Below the pieces are notes generated by a model, which was given only the letters and a program-made list of their open reading frames with translations, did no database searches and was not told the DNA's origin. Of a stretch of DNA of 64,000 bases, positions 44,022-56,440 are shown piece by piece. A program made the position numbers and the translations under genes. Source of the stretch: Melampsora larici-populina 98AG31 (lineage: Eukaryota; Basidiomycota; Pucciniomycetes; Pucciniales; Melampsoraceae). How positions within the stretch are numbered: the first letter of the stretch is position 1; every line of letters begins with the position of its first letter. Where the stretch lies: NCBI RefSeq assembly GCF_000204055.1, contig NW_006768780.1:888233-952232 (forward strand), in the 5' to 3' direction.

Positions 44022-45804
44022 TGTAGAACTTATAACCCAACAAGAGTTATACAGAGTGTGAAGGGCATAATCTACCAAATAAAGACTAGTAGAAGATGTC
44101 TAAATACTGCCCTCCTAAAACAAGACAATCAGAAAGGGGAACTCTGTTGAATTGAGTACAGATAAGTATCAAAAGAGCCAAGTAACTTGATTTAACTCTC
44201 AAGGACTAAAGGCATGATTTTGAGATGAAATAGCACAATTTTAATTAACTCTCAACACTTATAGTGTTATTCCAATCTGATAACTAAGAGAGAATAGTGC
44301 AATATCGTTTTGATGTCATTCCCAAAAGAATCTTTAATTCAAAACACTACCACACCAAAGTAATTTTCTCTTTATAGCTATAATAAAGGGTGTATTTAAG
44401 TGACCAGGTACTATTAAAACAAGTTTATGATGATAAACAAAATTATAATGTTGTAAATGATAAATAACAGAGGGGAGTAACCCCACCCAGATCCTTCATT
44501 GGACAATATATAACACCAATACAATGAGTAACAAGTTCAAAAACCAACAAAACCCCTCAAAAACTGTCAAAAACCAACAAAATCCCTCTGATGGAACCTC
44601 ATGATGTCATCATTATTAATGTGTGTTGTGATTAAAGCTGTGAAGTTGATCAGTAGATGTTTCAAAATGATGAACATACCTTGTTATGATGAATACAGGG
44701 GATTTTTTCCTAGTATTCATGGCTGAAAATCATTTTTAGAATTTCAACCTTTTTTGTAAAGTTGTCTAATTTTAGATTACTATATCTCATTGTATAACTC
44801 TCTTGATACTGATCATTTATTTCCCAAATATGAACCACATCTGATGTGTGATGAATACATTATTGAGCTGTAGAGATTGAGAAAATAAGCTTTTTGTCAT
44901 GTCACTGCCAGCATTAAATAGGTTCCCTGGTCGGAACATGACCTAGGCTGGGAATATCATTGAGAGAAGAATGGAGCATCAAATCATCTCGCACTGCACA
45001 TCTGAGCCATAAAGCATACACTACATATGTGCAAACATCTGAGTAAATCCTTAGCTATCAGCTACATACAGGTCCGCTCAGTTATCTGCTCATCTAGATA
45101 AGGAAATCATGTGTAATACATGCTGTAACTTTGTTCAGATTGAGACACACATTTCAAAATATTGACTACATATATCACAATGGCTACTCAGGCAATATTC
45201 ATGGAACTGTGTAACAGTAGCAGAATGATGTGTGATGAATACATTATTGAGCTGTAGAGATTGAGAAAATAAGCTTTTTGTCATGTAAATGTTGTTACAT
45301 GTGTGTATGTAAACGCAAAAGTTGAAACTCATACCGTTTCTTTTGTTTCTTTATACCTTTTTAAGTACACCTCTGTTAATATTGATTAAAAGGTTGTAAA
45401 TTGGGAAACAGAGCATTCTGTGTCAATTGAACTATTACTCATCCTGATCTGACAAGGTTTGACATATGTAATTAGCTGAAAACCTTCACTTTCACTGGAT
45501 TTTGACCATTTCCACCTCTCTTCATGTCCAATATTGATTTCTCTTCTATAATAAGATCATCCTGAAATAATGAAATCATAAGAATGACTATAAAATCACT
45601 CTGAAAAACTCTTGGCGCCATAAATCCCTCAATGACATCACTACACATGAATTATTCTTGTAGTATCCTTGTTCACCATTTTCAAAATCCCCTCTTTCTT
45701 CAATAATGTCACTCCTCCCTTCTCAATTACCATGAGACAAATTGGTGCTGACTAATGTGACCTTCCTCTGTAATAATAAAACCTTCTTGAACCTTTAAAT
45801 CCCA
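44022..45804 (+). repeat. LTR-like repeat, copy 2
   Basis: Starts TGTAGAACTTATAACCCAAC and ends CTTTAAATCCCA, colinear with copy 1 (3469-4977 plus 11110-11350). It lacks the MITE of copy 1 at 4344 and carries instead a CACTG-element fragment (44903-45225). It interrupts the DDE transposase relic directly after the H-E-R-A-D-I codons. Confidence 0.65.
44903..45225. mobile_element. One-ended CACTG-family fragment flanked by a 61-bp direct repeat
   Basis: Left end CACTGCCAGCATTAAATAGG is present, the right inverted repeat is missing. The interior matches 12138-12520 in reverse orientation. The host sequence 44842-44902 is repeated exactly at 45226-45286. Confidence 0.75.
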
Positions 45805-45894
45805 TACTAATAGCCTAAAAACCATTTTCCAACTTTTATACCTATATTGTTGACTTTTTTATGAATTTCTTTTTCTCCCTTCTTTCTGACAATA

Positions 45895-46038
45895 AGGGTA
45901 CTCAAATTAAGTATGTATGTGTACATACTTTTTGCTATATACTTTTTTTGGCGGGGAAGACGAGGCCAAAAGTATTTTTTTTTCTTTGTCCCCGCCAAAA
46001 AAAGTATGTAGCGCTACATACTTTACTTTGAGTACCCT
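45895..46038. mobile_element. Mariner-like MITE hairpin, 144 bp, TA target
   Basis: Ends AGGGTACTCAAA... and ...GAGTACCCT with TA on both sides. Inner arms TACTTTTTTTGGCGGGG / CCCCGCCAAAAAAAGTA and GTATGTA/TACATAC stems make it one long hairpin. It lies inside the former DDE transposon, next to the LTR-like repeat. Confidence 0.8.
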
Positions 46039-46282
46039 TAATGATTACATAGTTTTAAATTGAATAACTATCATGTAAATCATTGATTATTACATAAGAT
46101 TGATTTTTAATCAATGCACAATGAAATAATGAAAATATGCAAAAACACGACTTTGCCCTAAAAACTTCAATTCTTCTGTTAATGATTTTTTTGTATTTTT
46201 CTCAATTGACCCTATAAATTGATTACCAAAACAATCTGCTTTATTGAAAAGAATTTGATAAATTATTGAACAATTTGATTCA

Positions 46283-47330
46283 GCACAAAAACTGTTTTAT
46301 TGGACAAAGCCTCAACATTCCTGTTTATCCAATGCTTGCAGGCTTGGATCAAGAGGTTGTGAAGGTTTATCATGACAATTGCACACTGCACACTGGTGAA
46401 GGGCTAAGGATGGGATGGTTTGCAAACAAATGACACCACACTCAAAATGAAAAGTGAGGGCTGCAAGCTTATTCATCAGTCTGATTCTATTGAGAGGAAG
46501 CATGGATGCCTTGTTGTACCTCCAGATACCGTCACCAACATGACCTTCAAGGATGTGGCTGCTTTAATTTACCCTGGGGCTAAAGGTGATGACTGGTGGA
46601 GTTGTCATAGATTAATTAATCAAGTTGTAAACCTGCAAAACCAATGTTTGAATTTCTCAACCCAAACTGCCAAGCTCTCTTCATCTTTGACTGCTCCTCT
46701 GCTCACAAATCATTTGCAACCAATGCACTTTGAGTTCAATCAATTAACCTTGTCCCTGGTGGAGTCAAGGCCAAAATTTGAGATACTTGGATTCATTTTT
46801 ACAATCCAAACATCCCTCAGCACCTTCCCAGAATCACTCAAACAATGAACTTGCCAAGTGATCATTTGGAGTCAAAACTTTCTGGTAAACCTAAAGGAAT
46901 TACACAGGTTCTCAATGAGTGTGGCTTTTGGTGTTATCACAACAAACAACACCAGCTGCAAGGACTTTCAACGATGAATTTGAAATCTGCTGACTGCAAG
47001 AAGACTGGTCTTGCTAAAGAGAAAAAGATTCAAGTGGAGCACCTTCTCTGGAATCTTGAAGCAACCAATGCAAATCTCAACACAACTGCAAGTGAAGATT
47101 TAGAACAACAAATTGACTGCTGTGCATTAAAAGTCCTTTCAAATCAGTCTGACTTTGCTGATTAAAAGCCAAATCTTCAGATGGTCATTGAGAAAGCGGG
47201 TTGCTTATGTATGTTTTTACCATCCACTGCAAATGGAACCCAATTGAGCTTCTTTGGTGCTACTCAAAGAGTGTTGAGTTTTTTTCCTTGTCCATATCTC
47301 TCAAAGCCTTGTCACTGATGAAAATTTGTC
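46283..47330 (+). pseudogene. DDE-endonuclease transposase relic, C-terminal part
   Basis: Continues the gene broken at 44021. The catalytic residues can be placed across frames: V-Y-H-D-N-C-T-L-H (first D, about 46370), I-F-D-C-S-S-A-H-K-S-F (second D, about 46690) and N-P-I-E-L-L-W (E, about 47232). Also seen are I-H-Q-S-D-S-I, P-G-G-V-K-A-K-I, G-K-P-K-G-I-T-Q-V-L-N-E-C-G and Q-M-V-I-E-K-A-G, all in family order. Frameshifts (near 46665) and stops (TGA 46779-46781 before D-T-W; TAA 47163) make it non-functional. Confidence 0.78.
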
Positions 47331-47962
47331 TCATCCTAATCTAGCATATTGGTCATCAAGTGCCACCACTGTTACTCTGCAACAATCAAAAGATCTATGG
47401 GAAAAGGCAAGAACCAGATGTCCTCTTATCACCATACCAAGGTTTTTCAAAAAGGTCAACCAAATAAGAAACCAATTTATGTAAGTACTGATAAAACATC
47501 AATTTTATCAGCCAGTATTGCTGATTGGGGTCCTTGTTCTTTCTCTTTCTAGGCAAAGCACCACCAACATATTTACCTTGGTTGTTCAGTCTGAGGTATC
47601 CTTAGATGCCACACCTTGGACAGCAGCTTCCCAAGGTTTTGATCCACGGTAATCATGAGCGCAAAAGAAGACCTTGGACAGAAACCTTGGAGAAGGTCTG
47701 TCCAAGAATTTGCCTCCAATGATGCCTTGGATTTCTCAACCCAAGATGTTAGCAGTGAAGGGTTGTATACCGTGAGCAATCTCTATCGAGGGAGAAATCG
47801 TGAGATCTAGATTCTCACGAATCAAAAATTCTCCCCATCCAATATCACCACTACCCAGATCCAAAATCATCAAACAAAAAGGAAATTCACTTTTCGCTTT
47901 CTCATCAAAAGTTTTTCTTTTTCGAAATTCATATACAATAAATTGGCCAAATACACTACAAT
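47331..47962. other. Intergenic / 5' region of the DIRS-like element
   Basis: 47580-47760 contains several CCTTGG/CCAAGG words in both orientations. No gene is supported. It may include the 5' end of the retroelement that starts coding at 47963. Confidence 0.4.
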
Positions 47963-50447
47963 ATGTCAGCTCAAAACTATGCAAACGTGTTAGAAGGAAT
48001 TGAAATCAATAACTCAGATCAAGGAGAGACCAATGCGACTCAAAATACAAACATGATTCAAGACGAACAAGTAGTGAGAAAAACTCGGTCAGGCGCAATT
48101 CATAAGAAGCAACAAGAAGAAAAAGAAACACCGGAGACATTGAAAAAGAAAGCTGGGAAGAAGAAAAAGGAGAAAGTGGTAGTAGGAAATGAGACTATAA
48201 ACGAAGTGCAAGATCAAGACATTACCCAAGTTAACGATGAAGATATAGACAAATTAGAATATGTGGATCAAACAGATACGCAAGAGGAAGAACAGATTAG
48301 AGATAGTAATGATGTAATAGGAGTTGTGACTGGCTTAGGTAAGTAATACTCACGTGAAGAGTATAATTATTTATTTCTTCTCTCTATTTCTTTATCTATT
48401 TCTTCTTGATTATACCCCATAACCCCCTATTTCCGATTTCTCTCTATTTTCAACACCCCTTATTTAATCCAACTCACTATCTATCGGTATAACCTGACTA
48501 AAGGTCAATAAGAAGCAAACGGGAAATCAACAATCTGATTGACCCTGTGTTAAAACAACACGAGACTTCGTTAGAAAGAGTTAACCTCAAAAACAAATTA
48601 AAGGAAACTTGATTAAAGATAGTTAACCTGGAAATAAGATGAAAATCAATTAACCCGAGAAAAGGGAAATTGCAAAACGTACGGGAAATCTACAAGATTG
48701 ACCCAGAAAACAAGGGAAATCCACAGGATTAACCCAGAGAACAAGGGAAACTATAGAGTTGACCCAAAATAAATAACGTTAAGACAATATATAAAAGAAT
48801 AAAGAATAAAAAGATCAAAAAGACTTACCAATTCTCTTAAATACCTTTCCATCAACCTTCAGGTCGATCAGTAGAAAATTCAAACACCCCCACTATGATC
48901 GAACTAGCCCACAAAAAGTGGATTAACAACATCCAGACCGCCTTCTTGAAAGGGAAAACAGCCCAATTCAACATGTTACAATCCTCATACAAAAGCTGGT
49001 GTAAGAAAGAGAAAACCGAAATGCAAGATTGCGAATTTCATGAACTTGATTTAGACGATCTAGATATGGATACCACACCTAAGACCTCCGAATCTAACAA
49101 GGATAAATCAAAAGACTCGTCTAAAAATAAGAAAGAAGCTAATACCAAGATGAGTATCGGAGTGCACCTAGTAGGATAAATGCACTACTTCAAGCCCCTA
49201 GTATAAAATACTTTAGTGATGCCTGTACAGACCTTAGTGAGTCTCTCGATAGCGCTGCTATGATATACAGCGCAAACGATTGCAGCTCTGTCGCTAGATA
49301 AATCGAAATTAGGTTGACTAGTCTTTCACCTTACTGGAATGACATAATGATAAACAAGAACTTACACGTACCGGTATCAATCTTTTGCCCCAAATGGCTC
49401 CTACAAGACTTAACGTACATAAGAAGGAAAGCAAAAACGTCATCTTGTCACATAGAAACTTCAGCCTATACCGGTTCACCAGTATTAAATGAGTACAGAT
49501 TGACATTTGCAGAATGGTTAGTTAGATTCAACTTAATGATAAAATATCAACAATTGAAGTATGACATATTAGATGAACAAAAAGACTCACCGATAGCACC
49601 AAGATTGATAGCCCATAGAGATAACTGCTTACAGATTCAAATAGACTGTTATGGAAAATGGCCAACTGCGATGAGATATGATATCGCACATTGACGGAAC
49701 GTATGGGAGAACCGTTTGGTAGATGGAAGCATGGCGGATGTCGGTACCCTAGATAAAAGATTACTCGAACAAGCTGAAAAAGATGCCAAAGATTTTAACG
49801 ATTATAACTATGCTGATAACCCGTATGCATTCGGAGCCCCAATGCAAAACATTAGCCCTATGGATGGGAAAACTTACCCCGCAAACAACTCTTGGGACAT
49901 GACAGGAGCTTTAGTAGATTCACACGTTGATATGATAACAGAGAGGAACTTACCAATTTGGAACACTTCCCAAGGCAACACAAACTCTTCTTTCCATAAC
50001 TCACATCATCAAACTATTGATCGTACACCGATGAGTGGACCAATACGGAAACCTAAAGGTTACCAAGGGCAGAACTTCGACCCAAATTACCATAAGAAAC
50101 AGTTCTATCACCCTAAACAACAGAATTTCCCGATCCAACCAAATTATAACTATAGGACCGGAAATCATCCCTACCAACACCCGATGCAATATCCTAATGT
50201 TAACTACAATACCAACATGAATCAAAACACGAACAGAGGGAGCATAGGAACGTACCAAAATACCCAAAATCTCAGAGGGAGTTTTAATGGCAACCCTCAA
50301 CAAGGATACGGGGGTAGACAATTGTACACAAACCAGACCACAGATAGACCAGCAATCGGACAAGGGAGCTTCACTCGATTATTACTTGAAGGTAACGGAG
50401 GGAAAAGAGGAGAACCTAACGTACCAGCCCAATCTGGATCAAAGTAA
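47963..50447 (+). pseudogene. DIRS-like retroelement, Gag-like protein (decayed)
   Basis: The first exon-like frame (47963-48338) is highly charged (Lys/Glu/Gln). A GTAAGT donor at 48339 and a TTCAG acceptor ending 48862 would join it in phase with 48863-49179 (M-I-E-L-A-H-K-K-W). A frameshift near 49160 and TAA 49299-49301 interrupt it. 49302-49691 and 49695-50447 are one frame broken only by TGA 49692-49694. The C-terminal part is rich in Asn/Gln/Tyr/Pro, suggesting a disordered nucleocapsid-like tail; no zinc knuckle is seen. It precedes RT in the usual order, so a Gag role is inferred from position and composition. Confidence 0.55.
48514..48775 (+). repeat. Degenerate tandem repeat inside the retroelement intron/spacer
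   Basis: Imperfect units of roughly 30-35 bp around GGGAAATC(T/C)ACA(A/G)GATT(G/A)ACCCAGA recur about six times, becoming clearer toward 48660-48770. The tract lies between the two Gag-like segments. Confidence 0.65.
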
Positions 50448-50727
50448 GTATTTAATAAATCAAAAAAAAAAAAAACTCTTCCCTAGTATACGTATTTTGA
50501 ATACTTTCAATCAATGACCTCCTTGTTATTAGTCTTCTGCTGTTCTGCTTTGTTATTCTCTGTTTTGTTATTCTGTTTCACAACCAAAACGTAGTTAGCC
50601 TGCATGTTATGTCGAACCCCATTTTCTACTTTATTTTGGGAATAGTTGTTGTCAAACGAATTTGAAATAAGATGTTGAAGGTCGCGTACTGATTGATTTG
50701 TATTGTTTTGGTCGCGATTTGTTTGTG

Positions 50728-52677
50728 ATGCAATCTTACTCCATGTTTGATAGTCTTGAACTTGGCAATACAAGGCCTTTTAGGTCTGAAACCGACCACG
50801 ATGCAGAAAAGAGAGTCAGAGATAATGCAACAAGTGAGAATAGAAACGAAAGTAACGCTTACATTATAGATGACCCGTCGGCAATTTGGCCGCACCAGAA
50901 TAGGTGCGAAATGAATCTGGAAGCCTGGAAGACAATGTTAGACAAATGCAATCTCACGGAGAAATGGAAAAAGGTGTGGATTGGCATTACGAAAGGATTT
51001 GACCAAGGAATCCCTCAGCACTCGTTAGGAGACCTACGCTGGTTTACACCCGATAATCACAAATCAGCACTCCTTGTCCAAGAAAAGATAATGAGAAATT
51101 TATACAAAGAACGAAGATTAGGGAGAATATTCGGACCTTACTCACATGAGACTGTATATAAACATTGGGGATTCTTTAGATCCAACCCAATGGGAAGCGT
51201 TACAAATAACGACGGATCCCTGCGCATGATAAATGACTTATCATATCCAAAATCAAACATGAAGAAGTCAGCCAAGATTCAAGAAGAAGATGATACAGAG
51301 AGTGACGAAGATGGCGGTAACGGAAGCGAGATGGAAAATGGAGGGAGGAAGAAGAAATACTCCGACGGGTCAGACAAGTTAATTAAGAACCTACATTATG
51401 AGATAGAAAATAAATCAGTACCCTCAGTGAACTACTTTGTAGACAAAGACGATTTTACGACCACGTGGGATGACTTTAATGATGTTGCAGACTACTTCAA
51501 AAAGAACCTAGGAATAAAAATATGGTTAGCTATAGTAGACTGGGAAAAAGCTTATAGGCAGGGACTTACACTTGAATCTCAGTGGAGGTATTTAACAATA
51601 AAAGATTTCAGAGGAAATATTTGGATAGACACAAGAATACCTTTTGGAGGAGTTGCAGGCTGTGGGACATTCAGATGGATGGCGGATGCGTGGAAGGAGA
51701 TAATCCTTGAGAAACTTAAAGTTGAACGAATTTTTCGTTGGGTAGATGACAATATGTTTGTTAAATTAGAAGGTAGCAAATTAAGCATGGAGACAGTGAT
51801 TGAAATCACAAGAGAACTAGGAGTACAATCTAACGAGGAAAAATTTCAAGATTGGGGAATGGAGCAGAAGTATCTCGGATTTATTTGGAATGGTCATGAA
51901 AAATCAGTACGACTCCCTAAAGAGAAAATCATAGAAAGATTAGACAAAATTAAGGACTTACTTAAACCCACAAAGAAATGATCAAAGAAGGAGATTGAAC
52001 AATTGGTAGGACAACTAAGCCACATGACTTATATATTACCATCGATGAGATGTTATATGTGGAACTTATACAAATTTGATAAATCCTGGTTCAACCACCA
52101 AGCTTTACGAGAACTACCAATAGGGGCGAGAGACGAGTTGTTAGAATGGGAAGTTAAGTTGACAAATTTTGATAGGATGGTTTTTAAGGAAGATCTACCG
52201 GAGGAGGAAATCCAGTGGGTTGGTGATGCTAGAACGGGATTCGGACTCGGTATACTGATAGGTACTAGATGGGCCCGATTTAGACTGCGTGAGAGTTGGA
52301 AATCTGTCGGACTGTCACAGACCGGGAAAAGGCGTGACATAGCCTGGCTAGAGACACTTGCAGTTCGGTTAGGTCTCCTAATGATTGAAAAGCTCTTAGA
52401 CACAAATAATCGCCGATTCGTCGTCTATACCGACAATACAACAACAGAAGCAACAGTACGAAACAAAAAGTCAAGAAACAATCTCGTGAACGAAGAGTGG
52501 AAATACATCCAAAGAGAACTTACAAGACTAAAGTGCGAAATCGTAGCAAAACGAGTGTCGACCGGGGAAAATAAGGCGGATAGTATATCAAGAGGAATAC
52601 GAACCGAAGACGAGAGAAGTCAGGAAGTGGCAATTCAAGTACCAGACGATTTGAAACAGATCCTACAGAGGGATTAG
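50728..52677 (+). pseudogene. DIRS-like reverse transcriptase / RNase H, interrupted by one TGA
   Basis: RT with the V-D-W-E-K-A-Y-R-Q motif (catalytic Asp), P-F-G-G-V-A-G-C-G-T-F and R-W-V-D-D-N (the paired Asp, about 51745). Then an RNase H with D (V-G-D-A), E (L-E-T-L), D (Y-T-D-N) and D (N-K-A-D-S). This spacing and the G-V-x-G-C-G-T-F-R-W-M-A motif fit DIRS/Ngaro-type RT rather than gypsy or copia. An acidic low-complexity insert (about 51285-51340) splits the fingers region. The frame is continuous from the ATG at 50728 to TAG 52675 except for TGA 51979-51981 in K-K-*-S-K-K, between RT and RNase H. No tyrosine recombinase was found downstream, so the element is incomplete or its third gene is lost. 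Confidence 0.75.
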
Positions 52678-54057
52678 GTAGAAGGATGAATGAGGCAAAG
52701 ATTAAACACTTCTTATGTGATGAAAGAGGGTCAGTTCGAAGTTAATAGAGTCGAGTAACAAGTAAGAAACTGCATGAATATTGAAACTGACCAATTTCCC
52801 CTCTTCATTACCTGTCCTGTCTTGACCAATTTCTCCTCCTACTCACCTATCCGACCTTACTAAAACCCATTTTTCAATTTCCCCACTAAAATATCTTATA
52901 ACCTTGATAGGTCATATGATTGGAAGAATCGTACAAGTTAAGAGCAAACCCAGTTCGCCCTAAACTCCCCAAATTTTGGTCAAAACCTTACCGTTACCTC
53001 CCTCAGCAGCAACACTTATGCTTACCCCTCACTTCACATTGCCCCATACCTCATTTTTCCCACTCTTTACTTCTCGACCCCTAACCATCATCTCAGCTCA
53101 TCAATACAACAACTCATTTTTATTCACGCTCATCACACGCAATGATGAGTTTATTATCTAACCACCCCCAGCTTCAAAGCCAAACCACTGGAACTTATTC
53201 ACCCGCTCACCACGCGAACACCCGATCACTTCTTTATCTAATGTCACCTGTGTCCGAGGTGCCACATTCACCACAGCGAAACTCTCCCCTCACCCGAAAT
53301 AACATCCATTCTATTTTCTTACCTCCAAAGCACGCAGATACCACTTGAAACATAGTTTTCACACACCTCAATCTGACTCCAACTCTCCCGCTAGGTGACT
53401 TCTTACCATTCAACGTTCAGCACCAGTGTCAACATGGTACGTTGGCACCGTGAAAACCACCCAAAACGTCACATCGATTTGACATTTGTTTCAGCGCAGG
53501 CAGATCTCACACGAAGCTCCCTCGCTTTCAGATAAACCCATCCGGCTCTAGCCTCCCGGCGCCTTCTCCTCAAGAAACTTCGGAGGATTACTTTCATCCC
53601 TGTATTTGCCGCTTTCACTTCAATTGTCCGCGACAAAAGTTTCCACCTTTTTATAATTCATGCCTAGGCTCATCCAAATTTCAGTATGCGCCGCCGTCTT
53701 CGCGTCATTTGAATTTAAATGTAGCCTATGCACCACACCACACATACGCGAAGTTTATACCCTCGTCATTCGGCTCCTCGACTCTTCAAAACCTTTCGAC
53801 ACCATGTGGATCAATGTCATCGATTATCCAGGTTGTCTCATCCAGTCCACTACAATGTACCCAAATATCTACGCTTTTTCTCCCAACCTGTCTTTCAATT
53901 TTGCCAGGTCTAATGTCACTCCGCGTCATTCCCCTTTAAAACTAACTCAAAGATCGTTTGTCAGGTTTCCCCCTCAGCCTCGTCAAATTATTTATTCGAT
54001 TGACCCATCTCGATTTCAGTACCCTACTGTTACGCCCACTCCAAGACACTTTCCCTG
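52678..54057. other. Intergenic; pyrimidine-rich upstream region of F-box-like gene 1
   Basis: No gene is supported. 53200-54050 is C/T-rich on the plus strand, as often seen upstream of rust genes. A 132-codon open frame (53660-54058) ends across the next start codon and looks fortuitous. The end of the DIRS-like element should lie in 52680-52950 but no terminal repeat was recognised. Confidence 0.45.
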
Positions 54058-55423
54058 ATGCAGCGCAACACCCGTCTCCCAGTTGAAGTTACTGAGATCA
54101 TTCTCCTATACGTCTACGAAGACTTGGGCAAAACTCCCCCTCACCTCGTTAACACAGCCGATCGTAGTCATACTAACTATGCCTCACTTACTTGGCTCTT
54201 GGGCCTCCGATTACTGGGCCGAGACTGGGCTGATCTGATCATGACCTACATTTTTCGCGAGCTTGACCTACGATGGTCCTTCTTGGCTTCGAATTTGCTA
54301 AAGCGGCAAAACCAATCTTTCGTCTTTCGCGGCATGCAACATTTACGCCGATTGAGCATCGGTCACGTTTTCTATTCAAATCCAAACCTTGTGTATTCTA
54401 ACTATCTTGGTGTCGAACTCGAGTTGCAACCGTACCATTACCCATCGTCTGTCATTTATATGCACGACATCGAACGAATTCTCGAGCTTTGTATACACAA
54501 TTTAACCGAGTTAAAGCTTGGATTCGTTGGTTCCGTTGGCTTTTCTGAAGCGGTAGTGGAAACCGCGAAACGCGCCTCAAATCTCAAAGTCCTTATCCTT
54601 GGTTCGACACTAGCTCGGCGCCACGATAACGGCTCTGAATCTATCCATGCCCGTCGCATTAAGCACGATTACGACTCTTTGATTGCCCTGCTCAATGAGG
54701 TCCCCTCATTAGAGTCGCTGTCACTCAACTTTCTTTCACTATTCAGCTTACATGTCACTCCCGGTTCGCTCCCCAATCTACAACACTTATTTTTTCTTAG
54801 TGACGAATCAAATACCCACGCTGTGGTTAACTTTTGCCGACTCTATGCCCAAAAACTCAAATATTTAGAATTTTCTTCATCAAATGATAGAGAAGCAGCG
54901 GGTTTGGTAGTATTCTCCATTTGGAATTCGATTGAAGTACTCTCGGTAGATGCATTCCCCTGCCGTACCCCGGAAACACTATTTGCGTACAAGTTCTGCC
55001 GACTTCGCGTTTTACGATGTACTTCTTCCCACATTCCCACTACTAAACTTGAATGGTTGCAATGCCCTTTTTTCAGCACTATTGAGATTTTTATCACGAA
55101 CTATGCGTCATCCAAGAAGAACTGGGAAGACATCTTGGCCGGCATACAACAAAATCCCACCATTCGCCCCGCCAGCCTCAAGCACATCATCTTCATAACA
55201 AGCAGCAAGTCAGCGCTTCAAGACCGTGACTTAGTTCAGGCATTTCAAGCGCAAAACTTAACTTGCCACTTCAGAGGCGGGATGACATACGCTGACGTAT
55301 TAGTCAGTGTTTATTCCTTCTATCTTCACTATTTAATGATCTTGGAATTTAATATTGATGCATAAAATTTTATAGGAAGCAAACGTTTGGGTCAAAAATC
55401 AAATAGCCCGATTGACATACTGA
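54058..55423 (+). CDS. F-box/LRR-like protein, paralogue 1
   Basis: Exon 54058-55302 and exon 55376-55423, joined by a GTCAGT...AG intron at phase 0 (430 aa). The second exon gives E-A-N-V-W-V-K-N..., equivalent to the S-T-W-V-Q ending of paralogue 3. Residues 1-45 begin L-P-V-E-V-T-E-I-I-L-L-Y-V-Y-E-D, a typical F-box-like start. The rest is built of leucine-rich segments such as L-R-R-L-S-I-G, L-T-E-L-K-L, L-K-V-L-I-L, L-E-S-L-S-L and L-R-V-L-R-C. Such proteins usually act as substrate receptors of SCF ubiquitin ligases via Skp1, but here this rests only on the weak F-box similarity. Two relatives follow in the same orientation. RBX1, a partner in SCF complexes, is 28 kb away, which is probably coincidence. 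Confidence 0.8.
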
Positions 55424-56440
55424 TGCGACCAAAGAAGACACAACATACACTGAGGTTTTGGTAAGCAAATCTCTTACCTCCTTTCAAACACGTAGCCATG
55501 ATTTTATACTAATACATTGCCCAACGTTGACAGGATACAATGGAATCACGCAGCTTCATAATGCTGCATTCAACGGACATAATTCCTTCTTTCTGTTTGG
55601 CAAACCAATAAGCCTTCCCGTTGGGGGCTCGCTTGAACAGGATATGATTTTTCACATGTCCACAGGACTTAGTATCATATTATTCTCATAGGGCCTTTGT
55701 TTTCACTCGAGTGGTACTGCTTCCAACAATAACCATCCGATTCTTTCTTGCTAGACTCTTTATCCTATTCTTTCACCACTCTAGACGTCCAATAACAATA
55801 GAATTCGTGACCCGACCCATGCCAGACAAAATACCTGCGACACACAAAATTCTGTCACCTGTAGAATCCTTAGAGCTTGTTAATCATCTTGCACTTAACT
55901 TTTATTTCATTGCCACGTTTCATTCTCTCAATCTCTGTCACAACGTGGTTCAATTCACCACCGCATCCCTCTTTATAGCTGAGTCTGAGTTAACCAAGTA
56001 ACCTCGCAACCCACAAGCTGTTCATGCTTAATTTCAATTGAGGAAATGCCGCATTTACGCGCAAAATATCACTACTACTTAAGGTCGTTTTTATTACCCA
56101 GTACTCAGTTGGCAGATGCAGCACGGAGAGGTTTCTCTCTGGCAGCAATTGAACCAGGTGTCCCAGTAACGGTAGATCATCTCATGTACACTTCTCTCTT
56201 GGAAGTCAGCGACCCTACTTGATGTCATTCACGTCCGGCAAACAATCTTGGCTGTCGGCTTATTTCAACCCTGCTACATTCCTTCGACGTCGTGGGAAAG
56301 TATCTAAGCCTGGATAAGCCCCATTAGTCAATCCAAGCCCCAACCAAATTTTGGATACAATCCGCCTGTTATTTTTAAGGTCTTCTCTAAAATGACGCAT
56401 AGTCAATTCATTTTTGATCTTATTCTCGTTACCCATCAAA
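55424..56440. other. Region between F-box-like paralogues 1 and 2
   Basis: Presumed 3' UTR of paralogue 1 followed by DNA with short frames (55458-55691, 55711-56001) that resemble no protein. They may be remains of another decayed copy. Confidence 0.35.

Noticed and set aside
49692..51981. Internal TGA codons as recoded sense codons (Sec or a variant genetic code)
   Set aside because: Host genes in the window (pol of the gypsy element, one secreted protein, F-box-like paralogue 1) end properly at TGA. The interrupted frames also carry other lesions (TAA, frameshifts). Decay is simpler.
53660..54058. 132-codon open frame upstream of the F-box-like gene
   Set aside because: Composition follows the pyrimidine-rich promoter strand, there is no recognisable motif, and its stop overlaps the next start codon by chance.
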